Shown here piece by piece: positions 46,860 to 61,677 of a stretch of DNA of 64,000 nt (position 1 is the first letter of the stretch; the number at the start of each line of letters is the position of its first letter). The position numbers and the translations under genes are program-made. Below the pieces are notes generated by a model, which made no database searches, had not been told where the DNA came from, and saw nothing but the letters and a program-made list of their open reading frames with translations. The stretch is from Parietaria judaica. Its lineage: Eukaryota > Streptophyta > Magnoliopsida > Rosales > Urticaceae. The stretch covers positions 18,676,606 through 18,740,605 of the forward strand of contig OX940865.1 of assembly GCA_954871525.1 (NCBI GenBank), in the 5' to 3' direction.

Positions 46860-49643
46860 AAATGCATTCATAAGATTATAAAGATATGAACTAATTATAT
46901 AAGTCATGTGATTTAATAATTAATATATATATATATATATAGCAATAAAACATCATAGTATACTGAAAGGCTTTAGTTAACTTATATATCACGATATATA
47001 TTGTCAACTAAATAGAGAATGTTTTATCTAAAAAATAGATATCACGTTCACGCATAATAAAATCTTATATATGGCATTCATTTATAATTGTGATCAGATA
47101 AATTATATTGTATTTACTATATATCTATATATATGTGTGTTTGTATACACGTATAAATACATATGGGCGGTGCCGCCCTGCAAAGGGCAAGCGACGTGAC
47201 AAGGACGTGACTGTCTGAGAAAAGCAGTCTTAGTTTGGTCCACTTTTATTCATTAATTAGGCCTCATACTATATAATAAATATTCATTTATTATTATAAT
47301 ATATGCTTTGTAAATAAATATAATAAAATGTTGATCGTTAGGTTATAGCTTAGATATATTGATCGCTTTTCGCGGGAAGCAGATTAGCCGTCAAGCGTTT
47401 GCCACGTGTATATTCTAGAATCAGCTAGTGACAGCTCAGCCCTAACCTCTGCTGAATGATGGACGATGAATCATCACCACACGTTTGACGCCACGTGTAC
47501 ATCAGCTGCTTCGTTGTGATGACACGTGTGATGTTAAGATCGTGTATATTATGTTCTATATTAAATCTTTTTCTTGCATGTGTAACGTTGACAATTCATT
47601 TTTCATGGTTTTTATTTATCCCCCATTTATATAATTTAATTAGTTTAATATATAGTAATAAAAACGCTGAAACAAATATATTTTCGTACATCGAAATCAT
47701 TATATTTATTAATCATATAGAGATTTTATTTTTTAGAATTTGGATTAACAGCATGATTCATGTCTAGTATGTGGCAATTTTTGAAAGAGATTAAAGATTT
47801 GCCAAAAAAATACTTATTAATATTTATGGACGATATTGATAAAGGTGAAATAAGATATATAGTATTTATATATATATATATATAAGATTATGACTTATGT
47901 CGTGTCGACACCATGTACTATATTATATATTATATGTAACCGACTAAATCTTAAACCAACTAGTTTTGTAAATAACAATAAATAAACAAAAAGTACACAC
48001 ATATATGTGTGCGCGCGCGCGAGGTTTTTGTCCATAAATAATTAATATATCACACTGATTCTATTACGTGTGTTATACAATTTACAGTATATATCATGAA
48101 TATGTTGATGTATATGGCTTAATATTTAATAAACATCAAAGATCGTATATGTGTGTGTATAATAAACTTAATTCCTTGATCAACATAGCTAAATATAAAT
48201 ACAGCTATATATATCAATATCAAGACAAAATACAAAAGTATGAAACGACAGATAACACTAATCCACCAGCCAATAGCCAATAATCAGAAGCAATATTTGA
48301 GAAAAGAAAAATAATAAAAACAAAAGGGGTACTTTGTATAATACAAAATCAATATATGTATGTGAATATAAACATATGCATGTAATAATATTATACGTAA
48401 ATGCAAAGGTGAAATTGACATGATAAGAAAGTGACGAAAATGTGAATATGGGTCATAAACCAACTTTTCATTTTTGCCCCTTACATCAATTGAAAAAGAT
48501 AGATGATTTGATGCATATTTGTGTTTTTTATTTATTTATCAAACTATAGGATAAAAACAAATTTACATTTTGTAAGAAAGAAGAAGAAAATAGATGGTCT
48601 TTGTTAGGTTAACTTTCATGTGGGATTATCTACTAAACACCTTTTTAAAATTAATGATTTTAATTTAGTTCGATACTGCTCAGCTTATATTGTTATATCC
48701 GATTAATTGACCCAAAAAAGAAGACCAAAAAAAAAACAGTGACTTTTTTCTTTAAGTTTTAAAAACTACACAATAACTAATTTTTGTTTCTACAAAAATG
48801 AAGTAAAACTAATTAATTAAATGAAATTACTTTATTTGTAATACAATTATACATGGGTCATTATATATATATATATATTAAGGATAGAGATGAGAGGTTG
48901 AATGTGTCATTGTCGAAGCAAGATGATAGAGAAGTGCACTATTTCAAATGTGCAAAACGACAGAGATGGGTACGAATATAGTACGCAAAACGACATGAGA
49001 AAAGACTTGTGAGTCCTCTGTCACACGGCAGTCTCAGAAACGACACAAAAGTCCAAGCTCAACACAACTGTAACTTTTTCTCTCTTGTCGTTTTCACCCT
49101 TACTTTACCCAGTAACACGCAAACTAACAAAAAGCTAAGACTAGTCGATTTCGGGCAAGTTTATTTCTTTCGGGTTTCTTTATCGCGTTCTCGCGAGCTG
49201 ATTATCCCGAGCTAACTAGGACTACAATTGCTTTGTACATCACTCAACGGGTCAAGTTTAATCGACTTTTTGCTAAGAGTAGAGATTTAAACGATTTTTC
49301 GACCTATAAATGCCAAACTCGTACACCAATAATTATAAAATTATAATCCAAATAAGAATGTTTTAAATGTTTATAACTCAATGCTGATGAATTTAATTTA
49401 TATCATATTCAGTAGACGTGGAAATGTAATGACATTAATTCATTCTAATTTATAAGCTTATTTCTTCAAAGGAACAAGATACTTTCCTTTGATTTTTTTT
49501 TATTTTATTATTATTATTATTTTGTCTCTTTACATTATAAAATAACTATGTCACTCGTTAAATTTATATTTCCATCTATATAAAAACTCTTTTGTGTTTT
49601 TTCTTTATTGTCTCTAAAAATACCATGATATAAAATGTCTATT
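46860..49643. other. A+T-rich intergenic DNA
   Basis: No gene. Contains the ACGTGT cluster listed separately, AT runs (46922-46940, 47868-47884), a GC dinucleotide run at 48011-48020 and a hairpin-forming GGGCGGTGCCGCCC at about 47165. Confidence 0.55.
47401..47530 (+). promoter_or_regulatory. Cluster of three ABRE-like CACGTGT motifs
   Basis: CACGTGT occurs three times in the same orientation within 130 bp (47403, 47492 and 47523). CACGTGT is the ABRE core bound by ABF/AREB bZIP factors in ABA-responsive promoters, which usually have two or more copies. I see no protein gene downstream within 1 kb, so the target, if any, may be a short or non-coding transcript. Confidence 0.45.
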
Positions 49644-49652
49644 AAAAATATT

Positions 49653-50644
49653 GGGTAAACTGCGGCTAATGTACACAATGTTTGATCTTATGCGAATTAT
49701 GTACTCAATGTTAATTTTTGACGGCTAATGTACCCAATGTTTGATCTGTTAGATATTTTCGTGTTTTTCGTCAGTTGACCGTTAGAGAGTTATCCTCCTC
49801 TATATGTACACTTTTTGTATTTTTGACATAACTCACTCATTTTTTGTCCAAATTTTATGCATAACATATGGTTGGAAATATAAGAGATAGATCTACAACT
49901 TTCGTGTGTTAAGTTTTGTAAAATCAGTTTTATAAAAATACGAAATTTCAAATACAACGTAAAACTAAACATTAATTTAATGCAAAATATTTGTTTTGAG
50001 AAAATTTTAATATACTTAATGACTTTTTATGATAAAACGTAAAAGTACAAAGTTATAGATAAAAATTTTATCTTTCTAAAGGGTGTTTCTTTATAAATTT
50101 TGGACAAAAAATGACTGAGTTATGCCAAAAATATTAAATATGTGATGTGAAGTAATCTTTCATATTTTTGGCATAACTCACTCATTTTTTGTCTAAAATT
50201 TATAAATAAACACCCTTTGGAAAGATAAAAAAAAATTATCTACAACTTTTTAGTTTTATGTTTCATCATAAAAAGTTATTAAGTCTATTAAAATTTGATC
50301 GAAACAAATATTTTGCATTAAATATTATCTAGTTTTACATTGTATTTGAAATTTCGTATTTTTATAAAACTTATTTTGCAAAACTTAAAGCACAAAAGTT
50401 GTATATCTATCTCTTATCTTTCCAACCATAGGTGATGCATAAAATTTGGACAAAAAATGAGTGAGTTATGTCAAAAATACGAAAAGTGTACATATAGATG
50501 AGGATAACTCTCTAACGGTCAACTGACGGAAAAAACGAAAATATCTAACAGATCAAACATTAGGTACATTAGCCGCCAAAAATAAACATTGGATACATAA
50601 TTCGCAGAAGATCAAACATTATGTACATTAACCGCAGTTTACCC
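49653..50644. mobile_element. Foldback MULE, near-perfect palindrome (992 bp)
   Basis: The 9-bp duplication AAAAATATT flanks it at 49644-49652 and 50645-50653. The ends are GGGTAAACTGCGG and its complement. The two arms (about 49653-50130 and 50160-50644) match along their whole length, roughly 90% by eye, leaving a loop of about 30 bp around 50145. Each arm is itself partly palindromic: the motif ACATAACTCACTCATTTTTT in its outer part recurs inverted near the centre. No open frame. Insertion by a Mutator-type transposase is supported by the 9-bp duplication. Confidence 0.93.
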
Positions 50645-50653
50645 AAAAATATT

Positions 50654-51431
50654 TGTATTGGATGGAAAACATACAACACGATTCTTTGAACTTTTTTTTT
50701 TTCTCTCATTTTTTTCATCATCGTCTAGATTCTAGACCATCACTATGACAGCAATTCATTGTGATTTAGAGTCCGCTTAAAAATTAAAATAATATGACAT
50801 TATAGTATTAATACCAACAAAAATCATAATGTCAAATACTAATATATGTATATATATATAATTCATAAGATTATAAGAACGAAACCATAGTGCAAAACAC
50901 TAGCTTCTTATGAATAAAATGTCTGCTCAAAGAGATATGATAAAATAATTATTGAGTGAATTGTAACTTAAATGTTATGATGATGACTATATATAGCATA
51001 GACATAGACCCCTTTAACTTTTATGTACTCTTCGCTTCAAAGCCATTCAAAAGATTGTCGTTTTTATTACGTTTACAGTTTCTTCCTAATTACAGTTTGA
51101 TGATAGACTCGCCATTGTTATCAATTAATGTAAAAGGGATAAGACAGTCATTAAGCCCTTATTTATTAGTTCCTGAATTATAGACCACAGTTTCAAATAC
51201 CGATATCGAGGAGAAACCGCAATCTGCATTTTACGGGCATGTCGTACGGTGACGGGTTTACCGTCGGAAAAAAATGGCATGCCACACTTATCGATGAAAT
51301 ATTTTATGGACATGCCGCATACTAACGGATTTACCGAAGGAAAAGTCAGAAAATGATTGAGTATTTAGACAATATATTTTTTTATATAGATTCAAAATGA
51401 CTTATTTATCACCATAAGACATATATACCTG
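50654..51431. other. Intergenic DNA
   Basis: No gene. A stretch at 51230-51350 with repeated GGCATGCC/CATGCCGCAT motifs resembles part of the hAT element at 56425-57322 and may be a related fragment. Confidence 0.5.
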
Positions 51432-51444
51432 AGTAATCACACTC

Positions 51445-51578
51445 GGACAAGATGTGCTTGATCTAGTGGTAGAAAGTACATCACTTATGACATTAGTCAG
51501 AGATCTTGAGTTCGACTCACCATGAGACTAGGATTGAATTCCAAAGCACATATATATATATATTAAGAGAAAAAAAAA
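51445..51578 (+). mobile_element. tRNA-derived SINE-like retroposon (134 bp)
   Basis: Flanked by an exact 13-bp duplication, AGTAATCACACTC, at 51432-51444 and 51579-51591, the kind left by LINE-driven retroposition. The body has an A-box-like TGATCTAGTGG (51459-51469) and a perfect B-box GTTCGACTC (51510-51518) spaced as in a tRNA-derived Pol III promoter. It ends in an AT-rich stretch and an A run. The sequence is not a functional tRNA: no cloverleaf closes. It is short for a SINE, but all hallmarks are there. Confidence 0.85.
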
Positions 51579-51591
51579 AGTAATCACACTC

Positions 51592-52531
51592 AATTATATA
51601 TATGTATATTTATAGGTTAAAGTTGTAATTATATATAAAATAAAATTATTTGTAACTTATAATAAATAAATGGCTACAATTAAATTTTTATGAAAACTCA
51701 TTCGCTTGATTAAATATTAAGACTTTGTTATGGGGAGTGTATATGACGGATGAAAAAGTATAGAAAAATTACAAAGGCTTCCGAGCGACATTTCACATTT
51801 TCCGCACTTACCGCAGTTTTTGCGAGTTATCATACCGCAACTCTCACAAAACAAGTATGCCAACGACTATCCAGGTTTTTAAAACCATGTTATAGACAAC
51901 CAAGCCAGCGACTTTTCCCGGTTTTTAAAACCATGTTATAGACAAAGTGCCAAGTACTGGACCTAGCCAACAACCAGTAAACTCATTCGGGACAATTTGG
52001 CCACGAGGCAGCGAAACCGGCACAGTCGGGCTGCCGCACTAACTTTAGAAAGAAAAAAGAAAAACACAAACCCAAGGAGAAATGAGGAAAATGTAGTCTC
52101 TCCGAACGTATATGAACTAGACCTAGCCGACGGCCGGCATAACAGAGATGCGCAATATATTTATAGCTCAAAACACAAACCCGGAGAGAACACCAGTCTG
52201 TCAAGAACTCAGATTTTGAATTCCCGGCCACGGTTTCACGGCTTTTGGGTTTTTATTAAAAAGAGAAAGGAAACCAAAATGTTGAAAAAGAATGTTCCAA
52301 TTCAAGCAAATAACAATGAACAAATACACAACAATTTTTTTTTCTACAATATTAATGGAATAGTTTGCTCAATCGATATCTCCCAACATAATATGACGAA
52401 ACACGGAATTAAACATGAATCAGAATTTCCAAATAAATAATAATAAGGAATAATAATCAAAAGGGGAATTTCGCAGCCACTTAATTTGAAGAAGCCTCTT
52501 TGTAGTACAAAATGTGTTGCTTCCGCTCCCC
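51592..52531. other. Intergenic DNA and actin 3' UTR
   Basis: The right half contains the 3' UTR of the minus-strand actin gene. A 47-bp-period direct duplication (GGTTTTTAAAACCATGTTAT at 51873 and 51920) lies within. No gene seen. Confidence 0.6.
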
Positions 52532-54415
<1,884 letters not shown>

Positions 54416-54428
54416 TTTTTATCGCGTT

Positions 54429-55199
54429 CTGCAACAAAGTTGAAAAAGAAAATGACGATCACAAACGCATCGAAATTCAAAACCGTTCCATTCTATACAT
54501 TCTGGAAAGAACAGGATCAGCACAAGAAAGCAAAATTGAAAAGCATAGATCTAACGATTGATCCAAAATAATTCATTTGAAAATAAGTTTCTGTTAACGA
54601 TCATTATCGACGAAGAAACAATGATACTAGATCAAGTAAGAACGATGACGATTTTCTTCCGATTAAACCAAAAATCAAAACAATTGGCACTGATTCAGTT
54701 AGAGAGAGAAGAATAAGAAAAAAAAAACACGATTTCTTCATACATTATCAAGCTAACCAATCCAGATCAAGAGGTTCTCGATTTCTCGCCCTAGAAATCA
54801 CAATCCGCCATGAACATCATCCACAAGAAGCAGAACCACATCCACTCAAAAAATTATTAAAAAAAAATGAACGCAATTCTTCGAATGTTCAACAACACAG
54901 AATCGGAAAAACAAAATCAGATTCCACCACGAACATCATCCACAAACGAGTTATCCATACGATGCACAATCACATCCACTCAAAAAAAAAAATTGAAAAA
55001 AAAAAAATCAGAAAAAATCGAGCACAATTCTACGAAAGTTGAACACAGCATAGAATCGGAGAAACAAATTCATCTTCATGCATCAATGGTGTTCATACCT
55101 TGAGAGATTTGAAATGCGAAGAACGAGAATCTCCCTCTCTCTCTCTCTCTCTCTGTTGATGTCGTTTTGTGGAAGGCCAAACAGGCGATGGTTTAAAAG
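54429..55199 (-). promoter_or_regulatory. Actin leader intron, 5' UTR exon and TATA-like box
   Basis: Thirteen bases before the ATG is the acceptor TTGTTGCAG (minus). A donor CTCAAG|GTATGAAC lies at 55098, giving a 670-bp leader intron, a hallmark of plant actin genes known to enhance expression. The untranslated exon (from 55099) includes a GA dinucleotide run (CT on plus, about 55133-55154). TCTTTTAAAC at 55200-55191 may be the TATA element. Confidence 0.75.
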
Positions 55200-56416
55200 A
55201 GCGAACGCGAAGGAAATGAAATTGAGCTCAAATGAAACCCAAATGCGCCCGGGGCCAATCCTGGCCGTCCGATCGGAATATCTGACGGCTCTGACCCCAT
55301 GACGCGTCATGTTGATGGTGGATACAGCTGGCGCAACTTTCGGTCGCTTCCTCTGGCGGAATGACGGTTTTGCCCCTCCTGGTTTGCTGGAACGCCTATG
55401 CCGTACCCCGCCTGGGTCGGACCAGGGGTAGTTTCGGGAAGTCGAAGATCGATTCAGCTAATATATATAACTAGTGCTTGTAATAAATCTAATTTAGCTA
55501 AATTTGTATGCGATTAATAATTATTTTCAAGAGAGAGCATTCAATAATTCAACATCCTATAATCTTTATTTTAATATCATAAAAAATATTATGGTAATTA
55601 GTGCAATGCTACATGAACCTTGCTTGTGGTTCCATGGATCGGGCTTGATTTTGGTCGAGCAGTTTTCGGCCATGCCGAGTCAAAACCCGGGACAGAAAAC
55701 CCGTGTTTTAGGTCCATAGCGACGGGCAGGCTCACTTATGACAATGTCCAAATTCTCTAAAAATAATTTGAGTTTTAGTTGTAATTTTTTTTAATAGCGA
55801 GTTGATTTTATGTATTTAATGAATTATTTTTAACAAAATATTATTTATCAAAATCTATTTTTATTTGAAAATATATATATATATATATATATTCTATTTA
55901 ATGGAACTTCCATTATAAGTATTTTAAAAAAATAGACTACGCGATTGATTCACACATTTTAAAAAAATAATAATAATTGATCTTGTTATTAATTTCATAA
56001 CAATTTTTATGAGTCGTGTATTGGCGACGAAGTTAATAATATTTAACATATTGTAAAATAATCAAAATTCATAAAGCAAAACGCACGACATTTAAATTTC
56101 AAATGGGTACTACTGCCTATTAGTGAAATGTACGTTGACATAATTTTCTTCTATTTTTTTATTAGAATGAGATTGTTTTAAGTATCTTTGTAAGCAAAAG
56201 AAATGGGAAGCATGATTCATGTAGCAAAAAATGAGAGTAGTAAATGAGCTTGATTGGAATATACAATATAGCTTTTTTTTAAGGGAAATATACAATATAG
56301 TTTGTGATATACATGTGTACAACAAACAAAGAGTGGTGAGATATTGTTAATAGACGATGATTTCAAATCTTAATCATTCCTTGGATTTTTATTTTTTTAT
56401 TGTTTATAAAGAAGTG
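55200..56416. other. Actin upstream region and intergenic DNA
   Basis: The first 250 bases are G+C-rich actin promoter sequence, with GCCCGGGG and GACGCGTCA motifs. The rest is A+T-rich with an AT run near 55870-55890. No gene seen. Confidence 0.55.
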
Positions 56417-56424
56417 GTATGAAT

Positions 56425-57322
56425 CAAGGTTTAAAATGCCGCTTGCAAATGTCGTTTCCGCATTTTCCGTTTTATGGATATATCGCTTGCCGATGGGTAT
56501 GTCGATGGGCAAATGGTAAAAAAAGGGCATGCCGCATGACGCATATACCGCATATACCGCATGGGCATACCGCATGCCGATGGGGTTTTCGATGGATATT
56601 TTGTAAAAAATATTTGAGTATTTAAGCAAGATATTTATATAGGTTCAAAACTACATATTTAATAAATACAAGACATAATTGTATACAACAAAATACATTT
56701 GTAACTTAAATATGTAGGTGAAATGTATAATGTTAAGTCACTTTATTAGTTGAAGTGTATAATATTAAGTCAAATTATTATGTGAAGTGAATATGTATGT
56801 TAAGTGTGTAATATTAAGTGAATATGCATGTTAATTGTACATGTATGTTAACAAATTTAATATTAGTTGAAGTGTATAATATTAAATGAATGAATACATA
56901 TATATATATTAAGTGTATATGTATGTTAGGTGAAGTTAATATGTATATTTGTATAATATTATTTGAAGTTAATATGTATATTTGAATAATATTATTTGAA
57001 GTCTATAATATTAAGTTAAATTATTAGGTGAAGTGTATGTTAAGTGTGAACATGTGATATTAGCTATTGTGCAAGTATAATTATTTTTGCCGAAAATTTA
57101 ATTGGTATTTTTGCCAAAATCTACCAAAAGTTTAATTTTTAGCAAAATTCCATCCATTTTTCGCAGATTTAACACACAAAAGCGAAAAACGAAATTCCAT
57201 CCACTTGCCCATGCGAAAAATGGTAAAAATCCAGCGAAACGACGGGGTTTTCGTTTCGCATACCTCCGAAAAACGAAAATCGGTCGAAATGTCGACCGAT
57301 TTTCGCGAAATTTTGCACCTTG
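56425..57322. mobile_element. Non-autonomous hAT-type element (898 bp)
   Basis: The 8-bp duplication GTATGAAT flanks it at 56417-56424 and 57323-57330. The ends are inverted: CAAGGTTTAAAATGC at the left, and CAAGGTGCAAAATTTCGC read from the right. The left subterminal part has many GCATGCCG/CATACCGCAT motifs (56500-56590). The right part has repeated CGAAAAACGAAA/TTTCGCG motifs. The centre (56690-57050) is a degenerate array of AAGTGTATAATATTAAGT-like units. No transposase sequence. Confidence 0.9.
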
Positions 57323-57330
57323 GTATGAAT

Positions 57331-60300
57331 GATCTTATATTCTCTGAAATTAATTTGGAAAAACTCTTTTTTTTTTTTCATTTTAGATTTATTCTACCAA
57401 GTAGATGATGTTTCATATCTACTTGATAATTGAGCCACTTCCGCATTGATTCCTAAATTGACCTTCCATTTATCGGAATCCCTTTAGTTGTAAATATCCA
57501 AAATATTGGAGGGTAATTTAATAAAGTTCAAAATCAAATACCCTACAACAATAGAAAGATGAAAAGGAAGAGAAAAAGGAATTATTTTTAAAAATATGGT
57601 ACATCTTTAATCACTTACTTTCAAGAGGAGGTGGTGTGGTGGTAATCATGTAATGGAAAAAGAGAAAATAAAAGTTATTTACTTCTCTTGAAATTAAAAG
57701 GATTTTAAAATAAATGGGTCCTTTGAATTCTGATTATTAGATCTTACACAGTTATATAATTAATCATATTATTTATCTTTATAAACTATTTAATAATAGC
57801 CATTTAGGTTCTTGATTCAAGACCAATAAAGCATGAAGAACTTAGTAAGTACAAATCAAGATTCCAAAGCACTAAGAAGCAAATTGATCATAATAATTAT
57901 AATTTTTTCACTAACTAAAATACTATCGACTTATTAACAAAACTAAAGTATTATTATATTTTAAAATCATTTAAAGTTACATAGTATAATTTTAAATTTA
58001 AAAATAATGACAAAAATACTTTTAGTATTAAGAATAAAAAATTATGTGTTTTTTTTCCGCCATCACTATTCGGAAGCTAAATGACACGTGTGACGCGTTG
58101 ATAATGTTATGTTATTACCTTATTTTAGTTGAAACTCTACGTTTTACAATATGCACCACCACACGTTTTTACAAAATTTTCAAAACGTAAAAATTTGACT
58201 AAAATAGTAGTACAAGTCGGCGAAACGTGATTCCGATTCTAAGGTCAAGTGACATGCCTAATTTTTTCTTATAAATATAAAGAATAATTGCCAACTCAGC
58301 AATGTCCATTTGTTCATTCCTTTCATCCTTCATTCCTTTGTGATCATGTCGCGCGTGTTCCGCTCACGTGCGGTCACGTCCACGTAAACTTGTGTTGTGT
58401 GCTCCTCCTCCTTTATCTCTACTGTCTGTAATCTGTATATGTTGTAAGACTTGTAAGTACATTGTTAGTTTCTTGCATGATTTATTTTGGGCTTTTTGGC
58501 TTCTAAATTATTTTTTGTCATAATTAATAAATAGATTTATTATTATTATTATTATTTTGTTAGTGGATGGATGGGAGTGAATTTATATTTATATATAAAT
58601 TAAATGGAAGGAACGTGCAATGCAATATTAGCACCACCCATATTACAACGTGGTCGCCTATACTTTAGGTATTATTAATAAAATACATATATGTGTCATT
58701 TTCTTGTTTTAGATTATATCATTTTCTTATAAATACATATATGTGGATTTAATAAAATAATGAATGAAAGAGAGAGGCCTTTAGTTCTCCTTCAATTATG
58801 ATAGTGACTTTAGCTTCATATTAGCTACACACATTTAATTCCCAATTATAAGGTTCTCTAGCTTTAAATAAATGAAGATAAATATCTTATTAAAAATGGC
58901 ATAATAATAAATGGATATATCGAATTGCTCATTTTTGCTAGTTAGAGTAATTAGTCAAACGAAAAATAGATTAACTATGTGTTTAATATAGGAGGTTAGT
59001 AAGAATATTATTATATTTAAAACATAACTTTGGTTTCTATGTTTCTAAATCCGGAATGACAAAATTATTCCCAATAACACATAGTTTTGATTTCTATCTT
59101 CTAAATTCATAAGGGTCTAAAATACTTTTTCTATGACTTTCCTTCAACCTCTGGCGAATTTTATCGTCTGCGGCTTTTACAACTTTTTTTTTTTATAAGG
59201 GCGAGAACACGGTTCGTTCACCGTCAAAATTATTAATCAATTTTCCGTTGACCAAATTATTAGTATTTAGTTTACTATGATCAATATTTAATGGTATGTG
59301 AACTCTTTAATTGTAACAAGAGAGGACTTCTCTTTTGGCTATGGACTAATCAAATGCAATTAATAGTGTTTCGTTAGACTATTTAACAGTAAATTCTCCA
59401 TATTTACATTAATTTATGAAATAAATGATTATCTATATACACATGTTTGTGATAATTTGTTTATAACGAACTAAAGTAAATAAACATTGGAAGATTTTAT
59501 TGAGTAAACTTTTATCGGAAAATCATTGCAACACGTCTGTTTATCGTCTACATTTGCAAAATATGTACAATAAAAAAAAAAAAAAAGCGCTCATTTACTT
59601 GCCGTTTTTGAGATTTGTTCAAAACGAATTTGGTATAATAATCCTTGCAATTACCATACAACATCAAGTTTGTACATAATAGACATTACATTATGAAGAT
59701 TGCGTCCTTAAACTAGTTTTTCATCAAAACGCGTTTCGTATAATAATAATATTCATAATAAAAAATTGACACAAATTTTTTTAACACTACATAGTAATAT
59801 TAGAAAGATTACATCCTTAAATTAGCTCATTATACGATCTTTGAATAATTTTCCTTGAAGTAAAATTTCGACATATAAAATTTACATAGTAACATTATCA
59901 AGATTACATCCTAAAATTAGTTATTCATCAAAACGGGTTTCGGATATAATCCTCACAATAACAATTTGACATGCAAAATTTACATAATAACATTATCGAG
60001 ATTACATCCTTAAACTAGTTGTTCATCAAAACGGGTTTTGTATATAATCCTCACAACAACAATAACATTGTCGAGATTACATCCTTAAATGAATTATTCG
60101 TCAAAACGGATTTTGGATAGTATTCCTCATAACAACAATTTAGAATAAGTTTTTACATATACTAATAGTAATTAATATATAAAGATTATATGATTTACAT
60201 CCTTAAATTAGCTATAGCTTATATTAAATTGAATACAAGACCAATCACACCTTTTTCAAGTGAATCAATTAGCTTTGTTCAGTAGACCATGGAATCTGAA

Positions 60301-61605
60301 AATCAGTTTTTTTTTTTTAATTATAAACCTTTCTCTTTTGCCATGTGTTATCATGTTAACTTTGGTCCCTCATGTATGCAAAAAAGGAAATCTTTATATT
60401 ATTTTCCTTTTTTTTTCTTCCACTTTTTCAAAGGAAGATCACTTTAGCAATGTGCTCTATGGGAAACACAGATCAACCATATATATATATATATTATATG
60501 TGTGTGTCATAAATATTGTCATAACAAAAATTGATTATAGGTTACTACCCCATTGGTCAGTTGTCAAAACTCAAAAGCTTGTACAACCGGGTCATTAGTC
60601 ATACCACAAATGAAAAATGATATTGCATTTAATTATTTATCTAATGTAATTGAATTCTCTAGAATGTATTTGGTAAATGATAGTTAATTAGTTATTTATG
60701 TTTTACCTAACTAATTTAATACAATGCATACCTTACTACTACTATATATATAGTGAATTGGGTCGAAACCAACAATAAAACATTAAATCAAGTGAAATTG
60801 ACAAATTTTGAATATGCGATTTCCTTTAAAAATATATTCAATTCAATCAAACAATGGGCTCAAATGGAAGAAGATAAAAGCATACTATAGAGAAAGGCCC
60901 ATCAGAAATTCCATGTGAAGCCCAATTTGAAAAAAAGCCCACTAACTTGTGGCAACGAATTATGATTAAGGAGTGAACAATGCAAATTTTGTAAATTTAA
61001 ATAAATTAATACAAAATGATATTTAAAATAGGTCGTGAATGGCGAGCAAGATCTACGAAGCTTCGAGTGGTACACTTCGTGGCTCATGACTAACAATCGT
61101 TAATGGTTTTTTACGGTGTGGACCGTGATCAACGCTCCAAAAACATCACTGAGAACTACGCGGAAAATATGTATAGTTACTAGCACTTTGACCAAAATTG
61201 AACGTATTTTCTTAAACAAATAGATATAAGCTCAAGAGCATTAAGGACATTTACTTAAAAATCGAATTAGAATTTGGCCCGAAACCGGCCCGAGATTGTC
61301 CCGGAATTCACACATTTTTTTAACATAAAATAGGAAACCGAGCCTGGTCGAGGCCAAATATCGAGACCTAGGAAGAAAGAAAGAAAGAGAAAAGACGAAA
61401 AAGACCGGATACCCGGACTCGGTTTTGCCCTAAATAGCTGTAAGTAAGTTTAGAAATTATTTTTATAGTGAATTTACTAATAAGGTTGATAAATCAAAAC
61501 CATTCAAATGTTTACTCCTCACATTCAAAAGCGGCTCTGCGTTAACGTAGCTTCAGGGCTTATACATATACGCATACATTATACATATATACATAAACAA
61601 ATACA

Positions 61606-61642
<37 letters not shown>

Positions 61643-61677
61643 TACATTTCCTCTTCATCACGAGTGGTCGGAGCAAA
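57331..61677. other. A+T-rich intergenic DNA
   Basis: No gene supported over 4.3 kb. It contains a tandem repeat (59690-60210, listed), AT runs near 60481-60494 and 61612-61638, and a transcript-like segment near 58269-58480 with a TATA-like CTTATAAATATAAAG and CACGTG/CACGTC motifs but only a 13-aa open frame. The last 150 bases should hold the promoter of the gene at 61678. Confidence 0.55.
59690..60210. repeat. Degenerate tandem repeat with GATTACATCCTTAAA units
   Basis: A core GATTACATCCTTAAAYTAG-like motif recurs at about 59699, 59808, 59903, 59999, 60077 and 60188, each followed by CATCAAAACGGGTTTYG and ATAATCCTCACAA-like sequence. Spacing varies from 78 to 111 bp because units have lost segments. 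Confidence 0.82.

Noticed and set aside
51445..51520. Possible second tRNA gene
   Set aside because: A- and B-boxes are present but no acceptor or anticodon stem closes; the flanking duplication and A-tail fit a SINE instead.
55413..55432. GTCGGACCAGGGG, resembling the start of miR166
   Set aside because: Only the first ten or so bases resemble it; no complementary arm nearby forms a miRNA hairpin.
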